Source: Sporomusa acidovorans (GTDB lineage: Bacteria > Bacillota > Negativicutes > Sporomusales > Sporomusaceae). From it: a stretch of DNA of 64,000 bases. The notes below the pieces were generated by a model that was not told where the DNA came from, searched no databases, and was given only the letters and a program-made list of their open reading frames with translations. Every line of letters begins with the position of its first letter. The stretch's first letter is position 1. Made by a program: the position numbers and the translations under genes. The stretch covers positions 18,840 to 82,839 of the forward strand of contig NZ_FNAM01000025.1 of NCBI RefSeq assembly GCF_900101845.1, read 5' to 3'. Shown here one piece after another: positions 54,351-63,693 of this stretch.

Positions 54351-55199
54351 GTGAAAAAATGGCACAGCTTGTTACTTGTAATTTTCACTCTATTTTTAGT
54401 ATACTTCACGATATTGCCAATGCAAGTATTTGCCGAAACGGCATCTGTAAAAAACACATTGGCGGACGAAGAAGCTATCACTTTATTTACAAAGGAAATT
54501 GCGGTTGATCCACAAAAAGCCGAAGGATATTTTAACCGGGGACTTGCCTATGCCCATAAACAAGACTATGATCATGCAGGCAGAGACTTCGACAAAGCAC
54601 TATCCATAAATCCCCGTTATGAAGAGGCCTACGTACAGCGTGGTATTGTTTATTTTTTACAACGCCAACATGACAAAGCTATAATCGATTTTGATAAAGC
54701 TATTGCTATAAACCCTAAAAACTACGTGGCCTATGCTCTACGAGGTACTGCCTACGCCTATAAAAATGCTTATGACAAGGCTATTAGCGACTTTGATCAG
54801 GCTATAAGCATAAATCCTGTATTTGCCGAAGCCTATGCCAACCGGGGACTTGCCTATTATTATAAGCAAGATTATAGCAAAGCCATCGAAGACTGCAATA
54901 AATCGATTGCAATTAATCCTTTATTCGGCAAAGCCTACTCTGTTCAAGGGCGTGTTTTTACGGAACGCAATGAGTTTGCACAAGCTATTGAAAATTTCGA
55001 TAAGGCAATTTCCCTGGATCCAACAATTGCAAACAACTATTACTACCAAGGAACAGTATATGAGAAAACAGACTGCCCACAAAAAGCGGTCAGTCTGTAT
55101 CATACATTTCTTAACAGTCATCCCCAAGATGACAAACTCATCGCAGCAGCGAAAGATAGAATAAAAACTTTAGAAGATCTAACACCCCCATCAAACTAG
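54351..55199 (+). CDS. Exported TPR-repeat protein
   Basis: A 282-residue protein with an N-terminal signal or anchor (hydrophobic WHSLLLVIFTLFLVYFTIL, possible cut after VFA) and about six tetratricopeptide repeats at a 34-residue period (AEAYANRGLAYYYKQDYSKA, KAYSVQGRVFTERNEFAQA). Starts at a GTG, ten bases after AGGAGG. TPR domains mediate protein binding; the partner is not indicated. It converges with the permease gene at 55252. Confidence 0.82.
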   Translation: MKKWHSLLLVIFTLFLVYFTILPMQVFAETASVKNTLADEEAITLFTKEIAVDPQKAEGYFNRGLAYAHKQDYDHAGRDFDKALSINPRYEEAYVQRGIVYFLQRQHDKAIIDFDKAIAINPKNYVAYALRGTAYAYKNAYDKAISDFDQAISINPVFAEAYANRGLAYYYKQDYSKAIEDCNKSIAINPLFGKAYSVQGRVFTERNEFAQAIENFDKAISLDPTIANNYYYQGTVYEKTDCPQKAVSLYHTFLNSHPQDDKLIAAAKDRIKTLEDLTPPSN

Positions 55200-55251
55200 A
55201 TAATATCTAATTTAACAGGGGATGTATTTTTAGCCTATTTACAATTACTTA

Positions 55252-56199
55252 CTAGGCTTCTTCAGTTGCCATCTTTTTTGCCTTCACTCTACGATATACG
55301 AAGGTGGTAAGTATTGGTGTGAGGACCGAAGTAACAATCACAGACGCTGCAACTTGCAGGGTAGCAATCGGCGCGATTGCCGCATAAGCGGGATCAGCCA
55401 TGGCTACAGCTTTAGGCGTGGCCGCAGCGTTACCAGCTGTACTGGAAGCGGCGGCACCGGCAACTCCACTGCCGCCAAGCAGTCTGTCAACAGTGATACA
55501 GGCAAAACCTGTGATAATGCATGTTGCAAAGCCAAGTAATAGACCGGAAAAGCCGGCAGTAACAACTGCGTACAAATTAATCGTGTTACCAAGCGCGAAA
55601 CCAACATAGGGTAATAAAATTTCGCAGCGTGCACCACAATATTCACGTATATCCTTATCTAGGTTTCCTAATATAAACCCTAATACCAGCGGAACTAAAA
55701 GGGATACCATTGCCATATAAGGAATATTGGCAAGACCGGTGCCTGCAAGAACTACCATAGTTAGAAACGGCCCTGTTTCTATATTCTGTATTACATAGGA
55801 TCCAACATCTGTCTCATCGCCCATGCCACTTGTCAACGCAATAAACATACCGCCATTTGTATCATTCATAGCTGCTAAAATTGCCAATGCGGAAAGGCCA
55901 AAGAGATCGCCGCCAAAAAATTTAGCTATCATCAGCGCTATAACTGAAGCAATGCTAACTTTAGTAAATAAGATGCCACATCCTCTCTTAAGCATTATGG
56001 GTGCTGCTTTAAAGGTCATTGTGGTACCCATGCAAAAGAGAAAGGCACCGATAAATGCGGGAAAAGACGTAGCTATGGCCTCCGTAAATCCTCCAATCCT
56101 AACAAAATGAGGCGCAAACGTATTTATAAGAGCCCCTATGAGCATGGGAACGATCATAAACCCACCTGGAATATCTCGAACACGTTTGTAAATCTGCAT
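55252..56199 (-). CDS. kdgT: KdgT-type 2-keto-3-deoxygluconate permease
   Basis: A 315-residue membrane carrier of the KdgT family with ten predicted helices (FMIVPMLIGALINTF, TMTFKAAPIMLKRG, AAMNDTNGGMF, GFALGNTINLYAVV). KdgT symports 2-keto-3-deoxygluconate with protons. The ATG at 56199 is seven bases after GGGGAG; a start two codons earlier lies too close. The last gene of the cluster, 38 bases after the MFS gene. It agrees with a sugar-acid pathway. Confidence 0.9.
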   Translation of the reverse strand: MQIYKRVRDIPGGFMIVPMLIGALINTFAPHFVRIGGFTEAIATSFPAFIGAFLFCMGTTMTFKAAPIMLKRGCGILFTKVSIASVIALMIAKFFGGDLFGLSALAILAAMNDTNGGMFIALTSGMGDETDVGSYVIQNIETGPFLTMVVLAGTGLANIPYMAMVSLLVPLVLGFILGNLDKDIREYCGARCEILLPYVGFALGNTINLYAVVTAGFSGLLLGFATCIITGFACITVDRLLGGSGVAGAAASSTAGNAAATPKAVAMADPAYAAIAPIATLQVAASVIVTSVLTPILTTFVYRRVKAKKMATEEA

Positions 56200-56237
56200 T
56201 TTCATTCTCCCCTTACATTATTCTACGACGTACGCGA

Positions 56238-57551
56238 TTAACTTCTGACAATCTGCTTATCTTTGCTTACAACCTCTTTAGCCGCATCGATTTTATTAGC
56301 AGGAAGACTCATAGCAAGGAAAAACGCTGCTAATAAAAAGCCGGAAAGAACATAAATAGCAATATCCGTACTTCCAAAAGTAGTAATAACCCAGCCAACT
56401 AAAAACGGTCCAACAAAGCCGCCAAGGTTGCCGATTCCGTTGATAAACCCACGTGCACCGCCACAGACTTCGCTGGGAAATAACATGGGTGGCATGGCCC
56501 AAAAGACTCCGTTGTAGGCATTATGGAAGAAACCACATATCACCAAAAAAGTGAATGACAACCAAATAGTCTCCTTGGTATGAACTGAAAGGACAAACGC
56601 AACTGCAAAGCATATCGCCGGCAGGGCTGTGTAAATTCTCCGTTTGCCGGTTTTATCTGACCTAGAGGCAATTAAATATAATCCAGCCATAGCTGCCAAG
56701 AAGGGTACGGCGGAAAGAAATCCGACCATAGTCATTCCGGTCTTTGTCAGCTCTTTTAAAATAGTCGGCAGCCATAACATAAATCCGTAATCACCCACTT
56801 GGAAAGCAAAATAAAACAGCGTGAGTTTCCAGAAATTACTATTAGCAAACAATTGTTTATACGAAACTGGAGCATCATCTGATTTGATACTGACCTGCTC
56901 TTCCTTGAGACGAGAGATAATATAATCACGCTCAGCAGGGGATATCCACTTCGCCTTCTCCGGGCTATCATCAATTAACGGCCACCACAGTAAAATGAGA
57001 AGTACTGAAACAATGCCCTCAATGAAAAATACATTGCGCCAACCATAGTCTTGGATAATCCAGCCTGATATAGGCCCTGTGATCATGATGGCAATATTAA
57101 TGTTCATTATAAAGAAAGCATTAGCCCGCGCTCTTTCTTCTGAAGGAAACCACTTGCTAATGATGACCAAGATAACCGGCCATACGCCACCTTCAGCAAT
57201 CCCGAGGAAAAACCGCAGCACTAATAAATGCCAGGCTTCCGTTACCAGGCCTGTGAGTGCCGATAAACCACCCCAGATCAATATACTAATTGCAATAAAT
57301 TTCTTACCCCAGCCGTTTTCGGCAATATGCCCACCTGGAATTTGCAAAAATAGATAACCAAAAAAGAAGATTCCCGCTGCCATTCCGGCTGTCGAGGCAG
57401 TTATGCCGAGTGACTCATTCATGCCTCCTGCCATGGCAAATCCAATATTCATGCGATCCATAAAGGCAAAGATATATACAATCATAACCGGTGGTATAAT
57501 TCTCAGCCATCGTTGCTGGGGAATTTTGGTTGCCGCTTGTTCTAAGCTCAT
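56238..57551 (-). CDS. MFS anion:cation symporter, hexuronate-type
   Basis: A 437-residue twelve-helix transporter of the MFS, ACS branch, which moves hexuronates, glucarate or similar acids. Landmarks: FMDRMNIGFAMAGGM, the inter-helix GWGKKFIA motif, GIAEGGVWPVILVIISKWFP and FINGIGNLGGFVGPF. I start at the ATG at 57551, seven bases after GGAGG; an upstream ATG at 57572 is out of place. It follows the amidohydrolase gene by 47 bases. Confidence 0.88.
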   Translation of the reverse strand: MSLEQAATKIPQQRWLRIIPPVMIVYIFAFMDRMNIGFAMAGGMNESLGITASTAGMAAGIFFFGYLFLQIPGGHIAENGWGKKFIAISILIWGGLSALTGLVTEAWHLLVLRFFLGIAEGGVWPVILVIISKWFPSEERARANAFFIMNINIAIMITGPISGWIIQDYGWRNVFFIEGIVSVLLILLWWPLIDDSPEKAKWISPAERDYIISRLKEEQVSIKSDDAPVSYKQLFANSNFWKLTLFYFAFQVGDYGFMLWLPTILKELTKTGMTMVGFLSAVPFLAAMAGLYLIASRSDKTGKRRIYTALPAICFAVAFVLSVHTKETIWLSFTFLVICGFFHNAYNGVFWAMPPMLFPSEVCGGARGFINGIGNLGGFVGPFLVGWVITTFGSTDIAIYVLSGFLLAAFFLAMSLPANKIDAAKEVVSKDKQIVRS

Positions 57552-57598
57552 TCTGTTCCCTCCAATTTTCATTTTAGAGAAAAATAGACCTGCTGCAA

Positions 57599-58741
57599 TC
57601 AGAACGGGAAATCAATCTGACGGAAGACGATTTTACCATTTAGTATGGTTAGCTTTGGAACCAATAGTTTATTACCGCTAAACGTTTCGCCCAAACGATT
57701 TTTAAACAAAAACTCCTTATCCGTCAATTGAAAAATTGCTACATCCGCAATTGCACCTGGCGCCAAAGTTCCCAACCTACCCTTCATGCCGTTAATTTCG
57801 GCCGGAGTAGACGTACATGCTTTGATTACTGCAGGCAACTCTACGCCAAGACTCAGATATCGTGACATTACTGCCGGTAAACCGAATACCATATTACCAA
57901 ACAAACTAGCCTGTGTAAGGTCTGTGCTGATTATATCCGGAGCAAATTTCTCTGCTAACGCAGCCTGAATAACTGGGTATGAGTGGTTGACTCGCGCGTC
58001 AGCTGTATCAAATAATACTCCACGCCTGCGCGCTTCCCATATTCCGCGTTTCACCTTCCCCTCGGCATCAATAATCGTGCTGCCTTTCCCATGATAGCAA
58101 TGGCAAAAAATATCGCCTGGTCGCATTTGTGAGGCAATCTCAGTTATATTCCCCGGAGGATTAGTGGTGTGAACAGTAAGACGGCATTCTAATGCTTCAG
58201 CAAGATTAACGGCTGCCTTTAACGTGTCTAATCCGAATTCTTTGACTACTTCTTCGCCACATCTAATCTTTAAACCGGTAACTTGACTATTGTATTGGGC
58301 AAATAACTCTTTTAACATTCCTAAATCGTAATTGCGGGGATCCAGATTTTCCGGATAACGCTCGGTAACTTGACCGGCAGGTGAAACATTTAATGTGCAA
58401 AAGATTCGCATCTGGCTTTGATTTACAACCGTCCGCATAAACGTATGACAGTTGGATGTACCACTACTGCCGGCATCTACTGCAGTCGTAACTCCCATTG
58501 GCAGAAGCGCCACATCTGGCACAAAGCCTGACTCGGTTGCCCCATAAAAAATATGGGTATGGTTGTCTATCAACCCTGGTGTAACTAAGTAGCCTGCGGC
58601 ATTGATAACTTCTTCAACCTCTACCGGTACGTCCGGTGTAATCTCTACAAATTGATTTTCCTGGATTAATACATCGCTTTTACCTACAAAATTTCTGGCG
58701 GGATCAATAACCGTACCGCCTTTAATTAACAAATTGCCCAT
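57599..58741 (-). CDS. Amidohydrolase/deacetylase family metallohydrolase
   Basis: A 380-residue amidohydrolase-fold enzyme of the EF_0837/AHA_3915 type: NHTHIFYG metal motif, GLKIRCGEEVV with the probable carboxylated lysine, VHTTNPPG and FCHCYHGKGS histidines, and STDLTQ aspartate. It likely removes an N-acyl or opens an amide in an amino-sugar or amino-acid derivative. It has 380 residues and starts after AAGGGGACATG. The substrate is not known; in this cluster it may prepare the compound for the aldolase. Confidence 0.85.
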   Translation of the reverse strand: MGNLLIKGGTVIDPARNFVGKSDVLIQENQFVEITPDVPVEVEEVINAAGYLVTPGLIDNHTHIFYGATESGFVPDVALLPMGVTTAVDAGSSGTSNCHTFMRTVVNQSQMRIFCTLNVSPAGQVTERYPENLDPRNYDLGMLKELFAQYNSQVTGLKIRCGEEVVKEFGLDTLKAAVNLAEALECRLTVHTTNPPGNITEIASQMRPGDIFCHCYHGKGSTIIDAEGKVKRGIWEARRRGVLFDTADARVNHSYPVIQAALAEKFAPDIISTDLTQASLFGNMVFGLPAVMSRYLSLGVELPAVIKACTSTPAEINGMKGRLGTLAPGAIADVAIFQLTDKEFLFKNRLGETFSGNKLLVPKLTILNGKIVFRQIDFPF

Positions 58742-59011
58742 TTCATATCATGTCCCCTTACTGTACTTTTTTAATTTAGAACTTTGCTTAGTGCCTCCAG
58801 GCATTGCATGTAAGACTAACTGACTGGCCTTCATGAAGTCAACTCTATTAGGGTAAGGGTTCGCTTAGCAAACTGTTACATTTTTCGTACATATCCTAAT
58901 TCTCAGTCATTCTCATTAATAATGAATCTTCAGAAAATTTAAAGCAGGATGTCCTTATAAAAACCATTCACAAGTTGGAATCTTTGTAAGTCTATTGAAA
59001 TTAATGGTGTA
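58742..59011. other. Spacer in the catabolic cluster, no gene seen
   Basis: Together with the repeat at 59012-59090 it leaves 413 bases between two same-strand genes, the largest break in the cluster. It could hold a second minus-strand promoter, but no clear one was found. AATGAGAAT words near 58904-58922 do not form a proper Fur box. Confidence 0.4.
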
Positions 59012-59090
59012 CTATATACAACGTGCCAAAGAATTTTACAGGCGGGTGGAGCACTCTCCACACATCACCCGCCTGTAGCGGACTATATAG
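59012..59090. repeat. Palindromic intergenic repeat, copy 3 (79 bp)
   Basis: Ends CTATATACAACGTGCC and GCGGACTATATAG; core ACAGGCGGGTGG mirrored by ATCACCCGCCTGT. It lies 64 bases past the stop of the Fe-alcohol dehydrogenase gene. Confidence 0.75.
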
Positions 59091-59154
59091 ATGCCATCAA
59101 TACGTGTCTTGTGATAGATGTACGGGTATAAGCGCGATTAAAGCAATTGCCGTA

Positions 59155-60315
59155 TTACAGTAATTTCTTGTAAATTTCCCGCATGTCGTCTTTTGTTACT
59201 ATTTTAGGATTGTTGTTGAGCAAACGAGTGACTTTAGCAGCAGCCTCAATCATATCATCAAGTGCCTCTTCATTAATTCCTTTAGCCCGCAAGTCACACT
59301 TTATTTCCAAATCTTTAATCATAGAATATAAGTTATCAATCATTTTTTCAGCGGCTTCTCTGGTTGTACAGCCTGTAACCTCAATCCCCATCGCCATCGC
59401 AATATCCCTGAATTTATCTTCACAAACATCCAAATTAAATTTCATTACATCGGCTAGGAGAATGGCATTAGACAGGCCATGGGGAATATGATATTTTCCG
59501 CCTAATGGATAGGATAAGGCGTGTACAGCGGTGGTACTGGCAGTGGCAATGGAAATACCGCCAAACATGGCCCCTAATAACATATCTTCCCTTGCGGCTA
59601 AATTGCCGCCATCCTTATAGGCAGTACGAATACTGCGAGAAATCAAGGTAATTGCCTTTAATGCGAAGGTGTCACTAAGAGGATTGGCTTTTTTAGAAAT
59701 ATAACATTCAATAGCATGACACAATGCATCCATCCCTGTATTGGCCGTTATTTGTTTTGGTAAATTAACCGTCATCTCCGGATCTAAAATAACAGAGTCT
59801 GACACCATTTTATCACTTACAATTCCAACCTTAAGTTCTTCTTCCGGCACTAAAACAATGGCATTGGGCGTAGCCTCGGCGCCTGTACCAGCAGTAGTTG
59901 GTATCATCAGCGTCGGAATTCCCCGGCGTTTTATTTGTGCTTTCCCCTTCACTAATTCCCGCAAAACTATATCATTCGTAAATAGTACAGAAACAATTTT
60001 AGCCGTATCAATAGAACTGCCGCCGCCAATCCCAATTATCAGTTGGCAGTCAAAAGCTTTGGCCGCCTGGCATATCCCATTTACCTGATCAACTGACGGC
60101 TCCGGCGGAGTGTCGTTGATAACATGGACATTAATACCGGCTGCCGCCAACAGTGCTTTCGGCTTTTCTACCAATCCGGAATTCCATACCCCCAGGTCGG
60201 TAATAATCACTACATTTTTTGCTTCATAATCGGCGACGACATCGGCAATTTGTGCAATACTACCGGCACCGGCAACAATCTTTCTGATATTCAATAAAGA
60301 ATAGAAACTACTCAT
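59155..60315 (-). CDS. Iron-containing alcohol dehydrogenase
   Basis: A 386-residue group III (Fe) alcohol dehydrogenase. NAD(P)-binding GGGSSIDTAKIV, PTTAGTGAEATPNAIV, and the metal His set in MDALCHAIECYIS and HALSYPLGGKYHIPHG. I use the ATG at 60315, after GGAGGG; an earlier in-frame ATG at 60339 has no site. It probably reduces an aldehyde released by the cluster aldolase (inference). It precedes the repeat at 59012. Confidence 0.92.
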   Translation of the reverse strand: MSSFYSLLNIRKIVAGAGSIAQIADVVADYEAKNVVIITDLGVWNSGLVEKPKALLAAAGINVHVINDTPPEPSVDQVNGICQAAKAFDCQLIIGIGGGSSIDTAKIVSVLFTNDIVLRELVKGKAQIKRRGIPTLMIPTTAGTGAEATPNAIVLVPEEELKVGIVSDKMVSDSVILDPEMTVNLPKQITANTGMDALCHAIECYISKKANPLSDTFALKAITLISRSIRTAYKDGGNLAAREDMLLGAMFGGISIATASTTAVHALSYPLGGKYHIPHGLSNAILLADVMKFNLDVCEDKFRDIAMAMGIEVTGCTTREAAEKMIDNLYSMIKDLEIKCDLRAKGINEEALDDMIEAAAKVTRLLNNNPKIVTKDDMREIYKKLL

Positions 60316-60398
60316 ATTTGCCCTCCAACGCATTAACAAAATTATTGCTTATTTCCCATATCCTAGCAGTCCATACCCGTAAACACTCGGATAACTTA

Positions 60399-61373
60399 TC
60401 AATTCCAGCGTGGATGTTCATAGGCTTTGGGGTTGCAAACATGCTGCCAGCGCTGACCATTAATCACGGCAATAACTCCTTCAGCCGCCATAGTGGCTAC
60501 CGCCGAAGCCGCTTCTTTTGTCTGCCCGGCCATATGAGGAGATACGATAATATTTTCATATGTAAGCAAGGGTTCGCCGGCAGTTACAGGTTCTGTGCCA
60601 AACACATCAGTAGCAGCAGCATGCAGTTCATTATTTTCCAACGCTTTTGCCAAGGCCGTCTCATCCACAATTCCACCACGGGCACAGTTAATTAAAATTG
60701 CATTCTTCTTCATTAACTTCAATTCATCTGCACCAATTAGATTTTTTGTTTTTGCCGTTAACGGCACATGCAGGGACACTACATCAGCCAGTTGCAGGAG
60801 CCGCTCCAGGTCGGATTCATACTGATATCCAACCCCAGAAATGGCTTCCGGCTTTATATATGGATCGTAAACAACCACCTTCATCCCTACACTCGCCGCC
60901 ATTTGAGCAAGGACACTGCCAATATTGCCATACCCAACCAAACCCAAAGTTTTTCCGTATATCTCAAAAGCTTTATAGCTGCTTCTAATAGAAAAATTAC
61001 CCTTGCGGAGCTCTTTATCGGTATGGATCATATCCTTGGCTGCAGCAAACATAAACGCAAAAGCATGTTCTGCCACAGAGCGAGTATTAGCCCCCGGCGC
61101 AATTACCACAGGAATACCAAGCTCAGTTGCAGTATCTACGTCAACATCATCAACGCCAACCCCCGGACGGCCAATAACTTTTAAATTTTTTGCAGCCAAC
61201 ATCGTCTCCCGGTCAATAGCGCCAATGCGAATAATTAGACCTTCCGCATCCAGCAGCTCCGGCAGCATTGCCTTCGGGTCTCCGTTATTAGTAATTGCTA
61301 TATTTACCTTGGCTTTCTCTAAAACTGCCATTCCATCATCATGTAATCTATGGGAAATTACAACCTTTTTCAT
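60399..61373 (-). CDS. D-2-hydroxyacid dehydrogenase
   Basis: A 324-residue NAD-dependent dehydrogenase of the phosphoglycerate/hydroxypyruvate branch. NAD fold GLVGYGNIGSVLAQMA, catalytic Arg in INCARGGIVDE, Glu in TDVFGTEP, and His in SPHMAGQTKEAA. It starts after GGGAGG. Links a 2-keto acid with a D-2-hydroxy acid in the sugar-acid pathway of this cluster; the substrate is not shown. Confidence 0.92.
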   Translation of the reverse strand: MKKVVISHRLHDDGMAVLEKAKVNIAITNNGDPKAMLPELLDAEGLIIRIGAIDRETMLAAKNLKVIGRPGVGVDDVDVDTATELGIPVVIAPGANTRSVAEHAFAFMFAAAKDMIHTDKELRKGNFSIRSSYKAFEIYGKTLGLVGYGNIGSVLAQMAASVGMKVVVYDPYIKPEAISGVGYQYESDLERLLQLADVVSLHVPLTAKTKNLIGADELKLMKKNAILINCARGGIVDETALAKALENNELHAAATDVFGTEPVTAGEPLLTYENIIVSPHMAGQTKEAASAVATMAAEGVIAVINGQRWQHVCNPKAYEHPRWN

Positions 61374-61424
61374 TCTTTGCCTCCCAGTTACTTTCTGCTC
61401 TCGTTACTATCCTCTATCTTACTA

Positions 61425-62300
61425 CTATTTGTAAAGTTCAAAAACTTTTAGTAACTCTGAATCAATTTTAGGATTGTTGCAATTTGACGGTTCACGGGCC
61501 GGACCAACCGGGTATCCAAGCAATTCGACCGCACGTTTAACAACAGAATTAGGGTTGCCCATCTGCATAACATTGCGGAACGGCCTAATTTTCTTTTGGG
61601 CCTCATTTGCTTCTTCCATTTTACCCTCGGCCCATAATTGATAAATGCTCACCATTAATTCAGGAAATACATTGGAGCAACCGGCAATAGCAGCAGTACC
61701 ACCTGCTCTTAATGTCCAGAAAATTAAAGAGTCATTGCCAGCTACTATGTTTAGTCGACTGTCTGTGTTTTCGATATATTTTAATGTGTTGTCAAAATTA
61801 CCGCTGCTATCTTTGATTCCTACTATATTTTCATAAACTGCCAGTTTTTTTACTGTCGTATAATCAATATTGCTTCCCGTTCTCGCGGGGATATTATACA
61901 GCAATATCGGTAAATCTACCGCTTGGGCGACACTGCTAAAGTAACGATATAAATCATCCTGCGAAACACTTACAAAGTATGGCGATATAACGGATAATGC
62001 GTCCACACCTATTTCCTTAGCAATTTTTGATAATTTGATAGTTGCTTGCGTTGTGATACAGCCGGTACCGGCATACACGGGAACTCTGCCATTAACTTCC
62101 GCAACTGCAACTTCCATGATTTTTATTTTTTCTTCTTGTGTCAGGGCATAGAATTCACCGTTTGTTCCAAGAACAAAAATACCGTTAACACCTGCCTTAA
62201 TGAGGCGATTAATTTGATTACGCATTTCTTGTTCGTTGAATTTTTCATCCTGTGTTAGTGGAGTAAGAATAGGAGTAATAATACCTTTGGGTTGAAACAT
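61425..62300 (-). CDS. DapA-family aldolase (dihydrodipicolinate synthase-like)
   Basis: A 291-residue class I pyruvate aldolase of the DapA/NanA/KdgD fold. Schiff-base lysine in VGIKDSSG, proton relay tyrosine in LYNIPARTG, and GTNGEFYALT, where the usual second threonine of GTTGE is Asn. That change and the neighbours suggest a catabolic keto-acid aldolase, not lysine biosynthesis. The ATG at 62300 is nine bases after GAAAGG; one at 62309 lies too near it. First gene of the operon, divergent from gntR. Confidence 0.88.
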   Translation of the reverse strand: MFQPKGIITPILTPLTQDEKFNEQEMRNQINRLIKAGVNGIFVLGTNGEFYALTQEEKIKIMEVAVAEVNGRVPVYAGTGCITTQATIKLSKIAKEIGVDALSVISPYFVSVSQDDLYRYFSSVAQAVDLPILLYNIPARTGSNIDYTTVKKLAVYENIVGIKDSSGNFDNTLKYIENTDSRLNIVAGNDSLIFWTLRAGGTAAIAGCSNVFPELMVSIYQLWAEGKMEEANEAQKKIRPFRNVMQMGNPNSVVKRAVELLGYPVGPAREPSNCNNPKIDSELLKVFELYK

Positions 62301-62543
62301 TGCGTTCATCCTTTCATCTTCTAATAATTTTAGCGTCCATAGCAGTCAAAACTGATATTCAACACATTTGCACTAGGCTTGGCCTTTGTTCGCCAAGTAC
62401 ACAATTCACAGCTTTCGCTATGTAAGCCATATATCAAAAAATTTCCTGTATTTTTTTGATATATGTTATATATAACAAACGCTTAAGATTATTGTCGTCA
62501 TATCTATCTCATACGAGATGCGATATTTTTTCTTATATGTATC

Positions 62544-62559
62544 ATGTTGTATACAACAT
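62544..62559. promoter_or_regulatory. GntR operator 1
   Basis: ATGTTGTATACAACAT, a perfect 16-bp palindrome between the divergent aldolase and gntR genes. It shares TGTATACA with the site near 62677. Confidence 0.65.
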
Positions 62560-62644
62560 TTATTATATCTATATTCTAAATCTACTTTATTTTTTTGTCA
62601 ATAGGTAATGTTCTAATAATTATATAAGAATGAAAAAATTGCGT

Positions 62645-62673
62645 TTGACAAGATCGCTATTTTGCACTATATT
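62645..62673 (+). promoter_or_regulatory. Sigma-70 promoter of gntR
   Basis: TTGACA at 62645 and TATATT at 62668 with a 17-base spacer, 37 bases before the start codon. Confidence 0.75.
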
Positions 62674-62674
62674 T

Positions 62675-62690
62675 TGATGTATACAACAAC
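62675..62690 (+). promoter_or_regulatory. GntR operator 2, overlapping the start site
   Basis: TTGATGTATACAACAA: TGTATACA core with imperfect arms, right behind the -10 box, so binding should block gntR transcription. It repeats the core of operator 1. Confidence 0.6.
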
Positions 62691-62709
62691 CAAGAGAGTG
62701 GGTTTGATA

Positions 62710-63396
62710 ATGGAGCTACCTAAACTGGATAATTCAAATTTATGGGATAAAACTTACATATTATTAAAAGAACGAATTCTCCGCCGAGAATTTAAACCTA
62801 ACCAAAAACTATCTATCCCCGAACTGGCCAAACAACTCGGTGTTAGCCGAACTCCCATCAGGGACGCCTTAAATCGTCTTGAAATGGACGGGCTCGTAAA
62901 AACAGTATCCAAAGTTGGAACTTTTGTAAATGCTTTGGAAATCGAAGATATCTTAGATATTATCGATACGCGGCTCATGCTTGAGCTTTGGGTCGTGGAA
63001 AAACTTACACTGCTGTCGGATGACGACTATGCTCAAAAAATTGGCAAGCTAGAAAATATCCTGCAAGAAGCTTCTCTTTCGGTAGAGAAAATTCCACTGG
63101 AATCCTATCTTCGCACAAACTATAACCTGCGCTTTCATATGGCCTTTGTTGAGCTTGGCGGCAATAAAAGGAACACGGAAATTTATTTAAGCATGATGAA
63201 TTACCATTTCCTGGCCGCCGAAAATGCTCTCTTTACTAAAGAGATGGTTACCCGTGCTGTTGAACAGCATTACACCATTCTAACTGCCTTGCGCGAGAAA
63301 AACTTTGAAACTCTCAAGGCGGCAATCAAGCTACATCTAGATGATTCCAAAGAACGTCTTATCCGGCAGTTGCAAGCTAACGGCGGCAAATTATGA
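62710..63396 (+). CDS. GntR family (FadR/FCD) regulator
   Basis: A 228-residue repressor: winged helix (about 1-70, IPELAKQLGVSRTPIRDALNRLEMDGL) and FCD effector domain (about 78-220) with metal-binding residues of the type D/N-x3-H-x44-H-x21-H, e.g. FHMAFVELGGN and EQHYTILTAL. I start at the ATG at 62710; an upstream frame to 62662 would include the promoter. It is divergent from the catabolic operon, so it probably regulates that operon and itself through TGTATACA sites. Confidence 0.88.
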   Translation: MELPKLDNSNLWDKTYILLKERILRREFKPNQKLSIPELAKQLGVSRTPIRDALNRLEMDGLVKTVSKVGTFVNALEIEDILDIIDTRLMLELWVVEKLTLLSDDDYAQKIGKLENILQEASLSVEKIPLESYLRTNYNLRFHMAFVELGGNKRNTEIYLSMMNYHFLAAENALFTKEMVTRAVEQHYTILTALREKNFETLKAAIKLHLDDSKERLIRQLQANGGKL

Positions 63397-63471
63397 GTTT
63401 AATAAAATTGAAACAACGAACCAGAATAAAATGCTTGCTGTCCTCTATTCCTAAATATTAATATTGCAAAA

Positions 63472-63520
63472 CAAATGCCGTCACTACTTGACATGTGTGA
63501 GTCAAGATGACGGCATTTTC
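63472..63520. terminator. Terminator between gntR and the WG-repeat remnant
   Basis: Stem AAATGCCGTCA/TGACGGCATTT with an inner TACTTGAC/GTCAAG pairing; TTTTCT on plus and T on minus. It can serve both. Confidence 0.8.
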
Positions 63521-63546
63521 TAAATACGGATTACTGAACTACTATT

Positions 63547-63693
63547 CTATTTGCCAGTCTTATCAATAAAGCCCCACTTGCCGTTTATCATTACAGCAGT
63601 CAGTCCTTCGCTGAAATCATCCTCATCACCAAACTGCGCCGGGATGACTACTTTGCCCGTCTCGTCAATATAGCCCCACTTGCCGTCAGGGGA
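63547..63693 (-). pseudogene. WG-repeat protein, C-terminal remnant cut by an IS
   Basis: The minus strand reads a WG repeat twice: [20 protein letters not shown], then [11 protein letters not shown] and a TAG stop at 63549-63547. The frame is cut on its upstream side by the insertion sequence that begins near 63687, so only about 48 codons are left in the window. WG-repeat proteins are surface or secreted scaffold proteins; the rest of this one should lie beyond the insertion. Confidence 0.85.

Noticed and set aside
58890..58930. AATGAGAAT words resembling a Fur box
   Set aside because: Hexamers are not arranged as a 7-1-7 or 19-bp Fur box, and no iron gene is near.
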